Counted from the stretch's first letter, positions 16,516 through 25,458 are shown. The stretch: DNA of 47,346 bases from an uncultured Acidobacteriaceae bacterium (GCA_903904755.1 CAIVDV010000016.1:1-47346); one strand, 5' to 3'. A program made the numbers and translations. The notes: generated from the letters alone by a model not told the origin.

Positions 16516-16531
16516 TGTTCCACGTGGAACA
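16516..16531. other. parS site, perfect palindrome
   Basis: TGTTCCACGTGGAACA is a perfect 16-bp inverted repeat identical to the widespread bacterial parS consensus (TGTTNCACGTGNAACA). It lies between parA and parB. Confidence 0.95.
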
Positions 16532-16540
16532 CCCCTCAGC

Positions 16541-17395
16541 CTAGCCGCCGTACGGCCAGAACTTCGGCTTCGACCCCGCGCTTGCCACCTCGGCAGCTAT
16601 CCTTCGCCGCTCCCGTGCCCGTTCGGTCGTCATCTTGTTCCGCTCCATAAACTCAGCCGCCAGCTCAAAGTACGCCTCCGAACCCCGCGACCGCGCATCA
16701 TACAGCGCCACTGGCTTCCCATGGCTCGGCGCCTCCGCCAACCGGATATTCCTCGGAATCACCGTCCGAAACAACCTGTCCTTGAAATACTCCCGCAGCG
16801 TCTCCGTCACCTGCTGCGCCAGATTTGTCCGGTCGTCGTACATCGTCAGCAGCACGCCTTCGATCGTCAACCGCGGGTTCAAACTCGCCCGCACCCGCTC
16901 CAGCGTCGACACCAACTCCGATATCCCCTCCAGCGCAAAATACTCAGCCTGCATCGGCACAATCAGGCTCTCGGCCGCCACCAGCGCATTCAGCGTCAGC
17001 AAATCCAGCGCCGGCGGGCAATCCAGCACCACAAGGTCAAACCGGTCCTGAACCGTCTCTAACGCTGCTCGTAAATAGGTTGTGCGGTTTTCGTCATTCG
17101 CCAGCTCAATGTTCGCGCCGCCGAGATTCTTGCTCCCAGGCAACAGCGTCAGGTTTTGAATCTCGGTCGGCAGCAGCACCTGCTCCGCTACCGCGTCTCC
17201 CATCAGCACGTCATAAATGGAGTGACGGTCATCATCCCGCGCCACCCCCACCCCGGATGTGGCATTCGCCTGCGGATCGCAATCCACCAGCAGAATCTTC
17301 AGCCCATCCAGAGCCAGGCAGGCCGCCAGGTTGATCGCGGTGGTGGTCTTGCCCACGCCACCCTTCTGATTCACAATTCCGAGTATCTTGCCCAT
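16541..17395 (-). CDS. parA: Chromosome partitioning ATPase ParA/Soj
   Basis: ParA is a deviant-Walker ATPase that binds DNA as an ATP dimer and is cleared by ParB, moving the origin region. The 284 residues start MGKILGIVNQKGGVGKTTT (deviant Walker A KGGVGKT). The next blocks are LLVDCDPQANATSG (Walker A'), a DLVVLDCPPAL Walker B, and the C-terminal IPRNIRLAEAPSHGKP motif typical of chromosomal ParA/Soj rather than plasmid ParA. There is no N-terminal HTH extension, again the chromosomal type. It is first in the parA-parB operon. The upstream 351 bp carry the second parS and DnaA-box-like sequences. Confidence 0.97.
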   Translation of the reverse strand: MGKILGIVNQKGGVGKTTTAINLAACLALDGLKILLVDCDPQANATSGVGVARDDDRHSIYDVLMGDAVAEQVLLPTEIQNLTLLPGSKNLGGANIELANDENRTTYLRAALETVQDRFDLVVLDCPPALDLLTLNALVAAESLIVPMQAEYFALEGISELVSTLERVRASLNPRLTIEGVLLTMYDDRTNLAQQVTETLREYFKDRLFRTVIPRNIRLAEAPSHGKPVALYDARSRGSEAYFELAAEFMERNKMTTERARERRRIAAEVASAGSKPKFWPYGG

Positions 17396-17746
17396 AGCGG
17401 ATAAGCCTAATAGCCAGCCCGCTCAGTGCATCTCTCCGCCAAAACCACGCTCTGAGGGAAACTGTGGACAAAATTCCCAGCCCAACCGCCATCACCACAC
17501 AAATCCCCAATCCCTGCTTGAGTTTCCGCGCATTTGGAATCCTGAAGCCGCAGTGGATAACTTTCCTCGCAACCGTGGAAAACCCGGCAAGATTCCCCCG
17601 CAAGGATTGAAGAATCCCCTGCCTCCTGAGGACATCAGGCTCTCCAGGCTGAAATTCATGAAAGAGAGTGTTCCACGTGGAACATCAACACCCAATCACC
17701 CGAAAAATTAACATAAGATATTTATTTTCAATAACTTATCTGGTAA
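17396..17746. other. Candidate replication-origin segment between parA and rsmG
   Basis: This 351-bp stretch has no gene. It contains one-mismatch DnaA-box-like sequences TGTGGACAA (17463-17471) and AGTGGATAA (17552-17560), a two-mismatch CGTGGAAAA (17574-17582), TTATCC next to the parA start, and the parS at 17669. An AT-rich tract at about 17701-17735, including ATATTTATTTTC, stands out sharply from the GC-rich surroundings and could be a DNA-unwinding element. Origins are often found beside rsmG/parA/parB, so an oriC role is plausible but unproven. Confidence 0.45.
17669..17684. other. parS site, perfect palindrome
   Basis: TGTTCCACGTGGAACA, identical to the site at 16516, lies upstream of parA and just before the AT-rich tract. 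Confidence 0.95.
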
Positions 17747-18379
17747 TCACCCATCAACCCGACCGGTTAGCAGCACTTTCCCGCCATCCCCGCCAAACTC
17801 ACCACCCGGCTCCCACAGAATCCTCCTCCCTGCCCCCTCGGCCACTGCTTTCTGCCCCGCAACTTCCCCCACTGTCGTCATCACCGCCACCCATCCGCCC
17901 GCCTTCACCAGCGCCACCGCTGCCGGCAGCGCCGCCTCCATGTTGTCCACCGCCCGCATCACCGCACAATCGAACTTTTCCTTCAGCTGCTCAGCCCGGC
18001 CGGCATGAACCCTCACCCGCGCCCCCACCGTCCGCACCGCCTCCCGCAGAAACGCCGCCTTCTTGTTCTGGCTCTCCGCCAGGGTCACTTCCAGCTCCGG
18101 TCGAACCAGCGCAATCGGCAGCCCCGGAAACCCAGCGCCGGACCCAAAATCCAGCACCGTCCGCACCCCGGCCGGCAGCATCCGCGCCGCCACTACCGAC
18201 TCCAGAAAGTGCCGCTGCACAATCCCCGCCTCATCCCGAATCGCCGTCAGGTTTGTCCGCCCATTCCACTTCACCAGCACGTCCAGATACGCCTGGAACT
18301 GCGCCACCACATCCTCAGTCAACCGCGGCTCCCCCGCCGCCGACAGCAGCGCGTTCAGCTCCCCCGCCGCCCCGCTCAC
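17747..18379 (-). CDS. rsmG: 16S rRNA (guanine(527)-N7)-methyltransferase RsmG (GidB)
   Basis: RsmG methylates N7 of G527 in 16S rRNA using S-adenosylmethionine, and its loss gives low-level streptomycin resistance in several bacteria. The product of 210 residues shows the conserved YLDVLVKWNGRTNLTAIRD region, HFLESVVAA, and the SAM-binding motif VLDFGSGAGFPGLPIAL. It also has ESQNKKAAFLREAVR and the downstream FDCAVMRAVDNM, where GidB usually has SRA. The GTG at 18379 overlaps the TGA of the upstream gene (GTGA), has GGGAG upstream, and gives the normal length, so it was preferred to the ATG at 18424. It is translationally coupled to the amidotransferase gene. Confidence 0.95.
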   Translation of the reverse strand: MSGAAGELNALLSAAGEPRLTEDVVAQFQAYLDVLVKWNGRTNLTAIRDEAGIVQRHFLESVVAARMLPAGVRTVLDFGSGAGFPGLPIALVRPELEVTLAESQNKKAAFLREAVRTVGARVRVHAGRAEQLKEKFDCAVMRAVDNMEAALPAAVALVKAGGWVAVMTTVGEVAGQKAVAEGAGRRILWEPGGEFGGDGGKVLLTGRVDG

Positions 18380-19143
18380 GCCACACTCCCAACAACGCTC
18401 TCTGAGATTGCCCGCGGCTTCCACGCCTCAACCGCACGCGCAAACCCCGCAAACACGGCACGCGACAGCGCGCTCGCCACATAGCTCCGCTCTGGATGCC
18501 ACTGCACCGCCAGCACAAAATGACCCTGCGACTCCAACTCCAGTGCCTCAATCACCCCGTCCTCCGGCGATCGCCCCACCACCCGCATCCGGTCTCCCAC
18601 CCGGTCAATCGCCTGGTGATGGCTGGAATTCACCCTCACCGGCCTCGGCTCGTTCGCAGGAATCAACCGCGCCAGCCGCGATCCCTCCACCACTTCAAGT
18701 TCGTGCGCCTCCAGAACCTCGCGGCCCGGTGCATGATTCACCTTCGTCCCCAGCTCCGTAGGCAAATCCTGTATCAGCGTTCCACCCAGCCACACATTCA
18801 GGCTCTGCGCCCCCTGGCAAATCGCCAGCAGCGGCTTGTGCAGGTTAAACGCCTCCTGAATCAGCAACTCGTCCACCGCCGTCCGCGCCGCATCCGCGGG
18901 CCCGCACTTCGCGTGCCGCGTTGCCCCATACTTCTCCGGCTCAATATCCGCCCGGCTTCCCGGCAGCAGAATCCCCTGCACGCTCCCCAGCAGCCTCGCC
19001 ACGCGCGCCTGGCTCTCATGCAGCGGAACCGGTATCGGCGTCAACCCGGCCGAGTGCAACGCCGCCAGGTATTGCGGCAACGCCCGCTGGTTGTAGGCGG
19101 TGTCAAAGCTGGTCGGTTCTGGAATCGCGATGCGGAGTGACAT
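18376..19143 (-). CDS. Class I glutamine amidotransferase / gamma-glutamyl-GABA hydrolase-like (PuuD family)
   Basis: The protein has 255 residues. It opens MSLRIAIPEPTSFDTAYNQ, followed by GILLPGSRADIEPEKYG. The nucleophile elbow reads LLAICQGAQSLNVWLGG with the catalytic Cys, and the acid/base motif is LAVQWHPER. This is the peptidase C26 pattern, in which PuuD hydrolyses gamma-glutamyl-GABA in putrescine breakdown. No other putrescine genes are nearby, so the true substrate is open. ATG 19143 has GAGGG 8 nt upstream. It is the first gene of a two-gene unit with rsmG. Confidence 0.88.
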   Translation of the reverse strand: MSLRIAIPEPTSFDTAYNQRALPQYLAALHSAGLTPIPVPLHESQARVARLLGSVQGILLPGSRADIEPEKYGATRHAKCGPADAARTAVDELLIQEAFNLHKPLLAICQGAQSLNVWLGGTLIQDLPTELGTKVNHAPGREVLEAHELEVVEGSRLARLIPANEPRPVRVNSSHHQAIDRVGDRMRVVGRSPEDGVIEALELESQGHFVLAVQWHPERSYVASALSRAVFAGFARAVEAWKPRAISESVVGSVA

Positions 19144-19202
19144 GGGCATTTCCCTCAACCGGATTCTAACTCTCCCGAACCTGCGTCAACCGGTGCTCAA
19201 CT

Positions 19203-19583
19203 CCGTCCACAGCCCCGTCGCTAGTAGGGATGTGGAGAAACCAAACACAAAACATAATCCCCCCAGCAGACCCCAGTCTCTCTCGAAGGAAAAGTGGAAA
19301 TATCGAGCCAAACCGCATGAATACTGGCTTAATCCCATGCCCCCGTTTTAGAAAACCCGGCTGTGGAATTGAGGGCAAGTGGAAACCCCGTCTTCACACC
19401 ATCCCTTGCGTCCCCGCCTTCCCACGCTTCCCACAATCCACTCGCAAACCCATGTGGATTTCCTGGGCCGTTCCGTGGAAACCGCGTCCCCACCCAATAA
19501 CCAAGCACCTTCCCGCAGCATCTCTTTTGCACGGATACACCGATATCCACGTTTGCCACACCCCGCAAAAATTCCGTGGAAAA
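19203..19583. other. Cluster of DnaA-box-like motifs in a gene-free stretch
   Basis: Bases 19144-19669 hold no supported gene. GTGGA cores occur eight times within TGTGGAGAA (19231), AGTGGAAAT (19293), TGTGGAATT (19362), AGTGGAAAC (19379), TGTGGATTT (19453), CGTGGAAAC (19474) and CGTGGAAAA (19575), and on the opposite strand within ATATCCACG (19543); CCGTCCACA is at 19203. The DnaA-box consensus is TTATCCACA / TGTGGATAA. Most copies have one orientation. Random sequence would give only about one such core here, so this is a candidate DnaA-binding region, possibly the second part of a bipartite origin. Confidence 0.45.
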
Positions 19584-19669
19584 CCAGTGCTGAAACTAAG
19601 CGCTGTCCAGGCGCACGGCCCCTCGGCCCATCCGTCGCCTGCCCGGTTAGCCCAATCTCACCTGTAGCT

Positions 19670-20494
19670 CTATTTGCTCTTCGGCCCCACACGCCACCAC
19701 GCCGGCCAATGCTCAGCCCGCGTCTCCGCCGCCGTCTCTGGCTCGTTTGAAATCCGCTTGTGCACAAGCCGCCCCAGCGCCGGCCCAAACTCCGTAAAGA
19801 GATTCCGCCCCGCCAGTGCCGCCAGATTGATAGCGGAAAACTGCAACCCATGCGACACGTTATTGCCCGCCGGCGGCTGCAACCCCATGTAAGCAAATCC
19901 GCCACCGGCGGCCGCTGCCAGGTTGCTCCACGCAAAGCAGCGCTTCCCCCGGTCATTGCGGTCCACCAGCGTAAACGCCAGCGCATGCGCCAGCCGACCG
20001 CCCACACCACGCCCCTGCGCCGGGAAATAGCGCGGATCCTCATGCGTCAGCGCACCCGTCAGAAAGCCCGCAGCCCCCATCGCCGTATTTCCAACAAACT
20101 CCGCGCCGTACACCCGCGCCCCGGCTCCAACGCCAGACCGCCAACTCCTCGGATACCCCTTCGGCGGCGAAGCCAGAATGAACATCGTCGGAAACGCGGG
20201 AGCCACCAGCGCCGGCGGCCCCAGATTCAGGTGCGCCGCATACCGCGCCTTCTCCCCAAACGTCAGCGGCAACACAGCCTTCGGCGCTGAGGCCGTCATC
20301 AAATCCGTCGGCGTCTCCTGCTGCGGCTCCATCTCCGGCGTTGCGGTTACCTCGACAGGGTCAGAAATCTTCCATACCCGCAAGGCCTTCGCAGGCGACT
20401 CCTCCCCGGCCGCCTGCGCATCCATCCGCGCACCACCCAGGGCAATCACACATCCGGCCACCACAGCAATCTTCCAAAGCAAGCGCAAAGGCAT
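19670..20494 (-). CDS. Exported protein of unknown function
   Basis: The protein has 274 residues. An N-terminal hydrophobic segment (MPLRLLWKIAVVAGCVIALGG) looks like a signal peptide with cleavage near AQA. A Pro/Glu-rich linker of about 50 residues follows, then a Gly/Ala-rich domain containing SGVGAGARVYGAEFVGN, HEDPRYFPAQG and PPAGNNVSHG. The HEDPRYF motif and the alternating small-residue helices recall a family of envelope proteins common in Acidobacteriota, but this is recognition by pattern only. No enzyme motif is seen. It is divergent from the next gene, with a 141-bp gap. Confidence 0.75.
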   Translation of the reverse strand: MPLRLLWKIAVVAGCVIALGGARMDAQAAGEESPAKALRVWKISDPVEVTATPEMEPQQETPTDLMTASAPKAVLPLTFGEKARYAAHLNLGPPALVAPAFPTMFILASPPKGYPRSWRSGVGAGARVYGAEFVGNTAMGAAGFLTGALTHEDPRYFPAQGRGVGGRLAHALAFTLVDRNDRGKRCFAWSNLAAAAGGGFAYMGLQPPAGNNVSHGLQFSAINLAALAGRNLFTEFGPALGRLVHKRISNEPETAAETRAEHWPAWWRVGPKSK

Positions 20495-20635
20495 CTCCTA
20501 TCTCCACGCCAGTAAACACCACCACACCCACACATGCGAAAGCAAGCTTTACTCCTGTCAAAATCCCTTCCCCTGACGCCCGCTCTCCCCCTCGCGTATA
20601 CTCCCTGTGCGGCGTTTCCGCGCGAGGTATTCCCC

Positions 20636-21160
20636 ATGATTTCCAAATCCATCCGCAACTCGGCACTGGCACTTTCGCTCGGCCTCATGGCTGTCACTGG
20701 CCTCATCGCCCGCGCTCAGTCAGCTCCCGCCACCAACCAGGTCCTCACTCCCGTTGAAACGGAGAAGCTCCTCCCCGCCAAGGTCTACTTCAAGGGCCAG
20801 TCCGCCACCATCCAGGTCCGCAACTCCGGCGGCGTCAAGTTCGCTGACGGATACATGGTCCTTGCCACCCTGGTTGACACCAGCGGCTACTCCTCTGAGA
20901 TTGCCGGCAAATACCAGGCCTACTTCATCGCAGAAGTCCCGGTCACCATTGAAGGCCACGCGCTTCCCGCCGGCATCTACGGGGTTGGCTTCCTGGCTGA
21001 CAACAAGTTCGTCGTTCTCGATGTCGGCTCCCACGATCTCTTCACCGTCACCAGCCACAACGACGCCGACCTCAAGCGCCCCAAGCCCCTCAAGGTGGAA
21101 GCGGCCAAGGACGGCTATCGCCTCTACAGTGGCCGTACTTACGTAACGTTTGTCCGTTGA
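20636..21160 (+). CDS. Small secreted protein of unknown function
   Basis: The protein has 174 residues. The N-terminus MISKSIRNSALALSLGLMAVTGLIARAQS is a clear Sec signal peptide (cleavage after AQS). The mature part begins APATNQVLTPVETEKLLP and continues as a beta-rich domain (VYFKGQSATIQVRNSGG ... YSGRTYVTFVR). No conserved catalytic residues are recognised. ATG 20636 has GAGG 8 nt upstream, and the ORF extension to 20534 has no signal peptide. An intrinsic terminator follows. Confidence 0.78.
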   Translation: MISKSIRNSALALSLGLMAVTGLIARAQSAPATNQVLTPVETEKLLPAKVYFKGQSATIQVRNSGGVKFADGYMVLATLVDTSGYSSEIAGKYQAYFIAEVPVTIEGHALPAGIYGVGFLADNKFVVLDVGSHDLFTVTSHNDADLKRPKPLKVEAAKDGYRLYSGRTYVTFVR

Positions 21161-21191
21161 TTCACGTCCGTACTAGTACGCACAACACACC

Positions 21192-21234
21192 AGCGGCGCG
21201 CGCCTCATCCCAGGCCCGCGCCGCTCGGCTTTTT
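21192..21234 (+). terminator. Intrinsic terminator
   Basis: A 9-bp stem AGCGGCGCG (21192-21200) / CGCGCCGCT (21217-21225) is followed by CGG and CTTTTT. It sits 32 bp after the small secreted protein gene and just before the stop of the convergent TPR gene. A separate 12-bp perfect palindrome CGTACTAGTACG lies at 21169-21180. Confidence 0.7.
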
Positions 21235-21242
21235 CCCGCAGC

Positions 21243-23573
21243 TCATTGCCCAAACCGCTGCCTCCGCAACGCTCCCGCCACTCGCCAAACCAGCTCCGCC
21301 CAATCCCCCGGAGCCCTCTGCCGAAACAGCCTCGCCTGCGGATACCACGGGGTCGTCTCCCGCTCCTGCATCCATCGCCAATCCGCCTGCCAAGGCAGCA
21401 GCAGCCACAGCGGCTTGCCCATCGCTCCCGCCAGGTGCGCGATGACCGTATCGGTCGTAATCACCAGGTCAAGATTCGCAATCACCGCCGCCGCATCTGC
21501 CAGGTCGCGGTCTCCGCTGCATCCGTCCGCCACCCGCGGATCCGCTGGCACTCCCGCCAACTCCCCGGCCGCCTCGCCCTTCTGCAAAGAGACAAACCCG
21601 AAACCCGCAAACTCCCGCACCAGCGGCAGCAAAGTCTCCAACTTCGTAGACCGCTCCTTGTCCGCACGGTACAGCCGATTCCCTGCCCACGCCAGCCCAA
21701 TCCGTCGCCCACCCCGATCCAGTCCCAACTCCGCCGCCCGTTCCTTCGTCCGCTCCGCCTCCGCGCGCAAATACGGAATCGGCGCAGGCACCGTCTCCAC
21801 CGTCGTCAACGACACTGCCGGCATACTCATCAGCGGGCAGTGCAAATCAAACCCCGGCAACGGCTCTCCCTGTGCCACCACCACACCCCCCAACGCCTTG
21901 ACCAGCGGCTCCACCAGCCGAACCAGCGGTGCCTGCACCTCCAGCACAATCTCGGCGCCCATCGCGGCCACCTTGGGCAAATACCGCACAAACTGCACCG
22001 TGTCGCCCAGCCCCTGCTCGGCATACACCAGCAGCCTCCGCTCCCGCGCCGGGCGCTTCAGCAGCAGCTCCCCCTTCCATCGCGGCTCGGCAAACCGCCT
22101 CGGCCGCGGATGCACCTCCCGAAAGCGCCACCGCGCCTCATAGTTCGCCCACCCATGCGCAAAATCCCCCAGCCGCAGCTGCGTCAGCGCCAGGTTGTAG
22201 CGTGCGCCGGCATGCGTGCTGTCCTGCATCACCGCCGCCTGGTGCGCGGCCATCGCTTCCCTCACGCGACCCAGCCGCAGCAGCGCATTCCCCCGGTTTG
22301 AGGCCGCCGTCCGGTGGCCCAGTCGCTCCGCCTCGCGAAATGCCTCCACCGCAGCCCCCAGTTTCCCCCCGTCAAACTCTCCTGCGGTCTCGCTCATCAG
22401 CAGTATCCCGCGCGCATTCGCTATCTCCGCATTCCGCGCCCCCTCCTTCCACGCCAGCGGCACAGCCACCACGGCCTCAGCAGTCTCTTTCGGGTTCAGC
22501 CCGCTCTCCTCCGCCGCGCATGCCTCCGCCTCCTGCCCGCACTCCAGCCCCGCCTCCATCCCACCCAGCTTTTCTGAGAAGCGATGAACCCCGGCTATCC
22601 CGCCCTCTCCGACCGCATCACAGGCATCCGCCCACTGCAGCGCCCGGCGCGCCTCCTCATATCTCCCGCTCTCCATGTACAGGTAGGCAAACGCCACCAG
22701 AACATTGCTGTCCCCCGGCGCCAGCTCCTGCGCGCGCTCATAGTGCGCCGCGGCCTCGGCAAACCGGTGCCGCGCCCGCTCCAGATTTCCCAAATTCAGC
22801 CACGCCGAAACCAGCTTCGGATTCGCCTCCAGCGCCTGCTTGTAGCTCAGCTCCGCCAGCACATCCCGCCCGTCCGCCACCAGCTCCACGCCCAGGTTCA
22901 GCCACGCCGAGGCAAACCCCGGCTGCAGCACCACCGCCTCCCGGTAATGGTGGATCGCCTGCGCGTGCTCCCCCAGCTTGCTGTACACATACCCAATGGC
23001 AAAGTGCCGCTGCGCCTGGTTTGCCTCCGGCATCTTCGGCTCGTCCGGCTTGTCCTCGCTTTTCAGTGCCAGCGCCCGCTGAAAGCTCACCAGCGCCGCG
23101 GCATACTTCTCCTCCAGCGCCAGTACATTGCCCAGCCCAAAATGCGCCTGCGCCAGGTTCGGCCGAATCGCCAGCGCGCGGTGATACTGCGTCGAGGCCA
23201 GCCCCGCCTTCCCCTCTGCCGTCAGCAGGTCGCCCATCGCCAGCAGGGCCGCCACCTCATACGGATTCAGCCGCAGCGCCTCCCGCAGGTGCCGCTCCGC
23301 CTCGCCCCGTTCCTGCATTGCCACATACGCGTGCGCCACCGTCGTATGTGCCAACGCGCTCTGCGGGTCCGCCTCCACCGCAGCCAACCCCATCCGCAGC
23401 GCCGGCAAAGCCTGCCCCGTCTGCCGTGCAATCAGGCTCAACCCCAGCAATGCCGGCAGGTTTCCCGGCTCCGCCGCCAATGTCGCCCGATAATGCTCCG
23501 CAGCCTCGAGCAGTTGGCCCACCGCATGGAGACTGCGGGCTTCAGCAAGCGGGCTGGTGGCAACTACAGGCAT
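21243..23573 (-). CDS. TPR protein with GT9/heptosyltransferase-like C-terminal domain
   Basis: The protein has 776 residues. From about residue 10 to 320 it is a run of 34-residue tetratricopeptide repeats (for example AEHYRATLAAEPGNLPALLG, AIHHYREAVVLQPGFASAWL, LSYKQALEANPKLVSAWLNL). A further block follows at about 380-470. The last ~300 residues form a GT-B-like domain with LLVYAEQGLGDTVQFVRYLP, IGLAWAGN and LDLVITTDTVIAHLAGAMG, as in ADP-heptose:LPS heptosyltransferase (GT9)-like proteins fused to TPRs. No signal peptide is seen, so it is likely cytosolic. Such proteins are suspected of glycan or protein modification, and the acceptor is unknown. Confidence 0.88.
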   Translation of the reverse strand: MPVVATSPLAEARSLHAVGQLLEAAEHYRATLAAEPGNLPALLGLSLIARQTGQALPALRMGLAAVEADPQSALAHTTVAHAYVAMQERGEAERHLREALRLNPYEVAALLAMGDLLTAEGKAGLASTQYHRALAIRPNLAQAHFGLGNVLALEEKYAAALVSFQRALALKSEDKPDEPKMPEANQAQRHFAIGYVYSKLGEHAQAIHHYREAVVLQPGFASAWLNLGVELVADGRDVLAELSYKQALEANPKLVSAWLNLGNLERARHRFAEAAAHYERAQELAPGDSNVLVAFAYLYMESGRYEEARRALQWADACDAVGEGGIAGVHRFSEKLGGMEAGLECGQEAEACAAEESGLNPKETAEAVVAVPLAWKEGARNAEIANARGILLMSETAGEFDGGKLGAAVEAFREAERLGHRTAASNRGNALLRLGRVREAMAAHQAAVMQDSTHAGARYNLALTQLRLGDFAHGWANYEARWRFREVHPRPRRFAEPRWKGELLLKRPARERRLLVYAEQGLGDTVQFVRYLPKVAAMGAEIVLEVQAPLVRLVEPLVKALGGVVVAQGEPLPGFDLHCPLMSMPAVSLTTVETVPAPIPYLRAEAERTKERAAELGLDRGGRRIGLAWAGNRLYRADKERSTKLETLLPLVREFAGFGFVSLQKGEAAGELAGVPADPRVADGCSGDRDLADAAAVIANLDLVITTDTVIAHLAGAMGKPLWLLLPWQADWRWMQERETTPWYPQARLFRQRAPGDWAELVWRVAGALRRQRFGQ

Positions 23574-23720
23574 CGGAGACTACCCCAACCCTAACCCCGC
23601 AACGCTCCGCTATCTCCAACCCATACCCACTCTTCCAACGCCCAGTTTCAAAATGACTCGTCTGGACCAAAACGGCCACTCACCCCGGCGCTATACTTGC
23701 CTGTTCCACGGAGTCCACTC

Positions 23721-25427
23721 ATGAAGCACCTCGTCCGCCCCCTCGCCCTTCTCCTCCTCGCACTTCCCCTCGTCCTTCACGCCCAGGCCCCCGCCGCACC
23801 GGCCGCTGACCCCTGGTGGAAGCACGCCGTCATCTACGAAATCTATCCCCGCTCCTTCCAGGACTCCAACGGCGACGGCACCGGCGACCTCAATGGCGTC
23901 ACCGCCCGCCTCGACTACCTCAAAGACCTCGGCATCGACTGCGTCTGGCTCACCCCCATGTACCCCTCCCCCGGCATCGACTACGGCTACGACATCTCCG
24001 ACTACACCGCCATAGATCCCCAGTACGGCACCCTCGCCGACTTCGACCACCTCGTCGCGGAAGCCAACAAGCGCGGCATCCACGTCCTCATGGACTACGT
24101 CATCAACCACACCAGCGACCAGAACCAGTGGTTCCTCGATTCCCGATCCTCCCGCGAAAACCCCAAACGCAACTGGTACGTCTGGCACGACGGCAAGCCC
24201 GGCCGCGACGGCACTCCCCAGCCCCCCAACAACTGGCAATCCTGGTTCGGCCACTCCGCCTGGACCTGGGACGACAAGACCCGCCAGTACTACTACCACT
24301 ACTTCTACGTGCAGCAGCCCGACCTCAACTGGAATAACCCCGGGGTCCGCAAGGCCATGTACGGCGTCCTCCAGTTCTGGATGAAGCGCGGCGTCTCCGG
24401 CTTCCGCATCGATGCTGTCTCCCGGCTCTTTGAAGACCCCGAGATGCGCGACGACCCCTACCTGCCAGGCACCAACGCCTACGGCGACCGCAACATCCAG
24501 CACAAATACACCGACGATCTCCCCGAGGTCCACGACGTCCTCAGGGAAGTTCGCAAAGTCGTCGCCGCCTTCCCAGGCAACCCCGTCCTGGTCACCGAAG
24601 CGGACGAGCCCACCATCGCCGACCTCACCCGCATGTACGGCAACAACGATGAGGTCCAGCTTCCCATGGACTTCCAGATTGCCGACGTCAACGAGCTCTC
24701 CCCCGCCCGCTTCCGCAAGCTCTTCAATGAGGTGGAGAACAACTCCGCCCATGGCCAGCCGGAATATTTCTTCAGCAACCACGACCAGCCCCGCCAGTGG
24801 GACCGCTACGGCGACGGCACCCACAACGACCAGATCGCCAAGCTCATGGCCACCCTGCTGCTCACCACCCGCGGCACCCCGCAGATGTACTACGGCGAAG
24901 AACTCGGCATGAGAACAACGCCCCCCGCCAACATCGAGGAGGTCCACGACCCCATCGGCAAACTCGGCTGGCCCAGGGAGAAAGGCCGCGACGGCGAGCG
25001 CACCCCCATGCAGTGGACCCCCGGCTCACACTCCGGCTTCACCACCGCCGCCAAGCCCTGGCTCCCCATCCCGCCCAGCGCGGCCACCTACAACGTGGAT
25101 ACCGAGCGCGCCGACCCCAACTCCATCTTCAACGCCTACAAGCGCCTGCTCTTCCTGCGCAAAAACGACCCCGCGCTACGCGACGGTGCGCAGGAGTCCA
25201 TCAACGACGACGACCAGCATGTTTTCAGCTATCTCCGCCGCGCAGACAAGGAAACCGTCCTGGTCGCCCTCAACATGAGCGCCGAACCCCGCTCCGTCCT
25301 CGTCCAGGTGGGCACCGCCCGCCAGGCCCAGGTTCTCTACCGCACCGCAGGCCCCGCCAACGGCACCGTCAAGCTCACCAAACTCCTCCTCGAGCCCTAC
25401 GGCGTCCTCGTCGCGCGCATCAAATAA
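23721..25427 (+). CDS. Secreted GH13 alpha-glucosidase / oligo-1,6-glucosidase-like
   Basis: The protein has 568 residues. The signal peptide MKHLVRPLALLLLALPLVLHA is followed by WWKHAVIYEIYPRSFQDSNG, the standard GH13 (beta/alpha)8 barrel opening. Conserved regions: VINHTSDQ, GFRIDAVS with nucleophile D231, LVTEADE with acid/base E293, and FFSNHDQPR with transition-state stabiliser D355. The C-terminal ~90 residues are a beta domain (VFSYLRRADKETVLVALNMS). The pattern fits the GH13_17/23/31-like alpha-glucosidases that release glucose from maltose, isomaltose or sucrose-like substrates; exact specificity is not determinable. ATG 23721 has GGAG 8 nt upstream. Confidence 0.92.
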   Translation: MKHLVRPLALLLLALPLVLHAQAPAAPAADPWWKHAVIYEIYPRSFQDSNGDGTGDLNGVTARLDYLKDLGIDCVWLTPMYPSPGIDYGYDISDYTAIDPQYGTLADFDHLVAEANKRGIHVLMDYVINHTSDQNQWFLDSRSSRENPKRNWYVWHDGKPGRDGTPQPPNNWQSWFGHSAWTWDDKTRQYYYHYFYVQQPDLNWNNPGVRKAMYGVLQFWMKRGVSGFRIDAVSRLFEDPEMRDDPYLPGTNAYGDRNIQHKYTDDLPEVHDVLREVRKVVAAFPGNPVLVTEADEPTIADLTRMYGNNDEVQLPMDFQIADVNELSPARFRKLFNEVENNSAHGQPEYFFSNHDQPRQWDRYGDGTHNDQIAKLMATLLLTTRGTPQMYYGEELGMRTTPPANIEEVHDPIGKLGWPREKGRDGERTPMQWTPGSHSGFTTAAKPWLPIPPSAATYNVDTERADPNSIFNAYKRLLFLRKNDPALRDGAQESINDDDQHVFSYLRRADKETVLVALNMSAEPRSVLVQVGTARQAQVLYRTAGPANGTVKLTKLLLEPYGVLVARIK

Positions 25428-25458
25428 CATCCCCACCCAAAACCACATTTCGGGTGCC

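Noticed and set aside
21169-21180. 12-bp perfect palindrome CGTACTAGTACG
   Set aside because: It lies just after a stop codon and before a terminator hairpin, is a single copy, and has no recognised protein; too little to assign a function.
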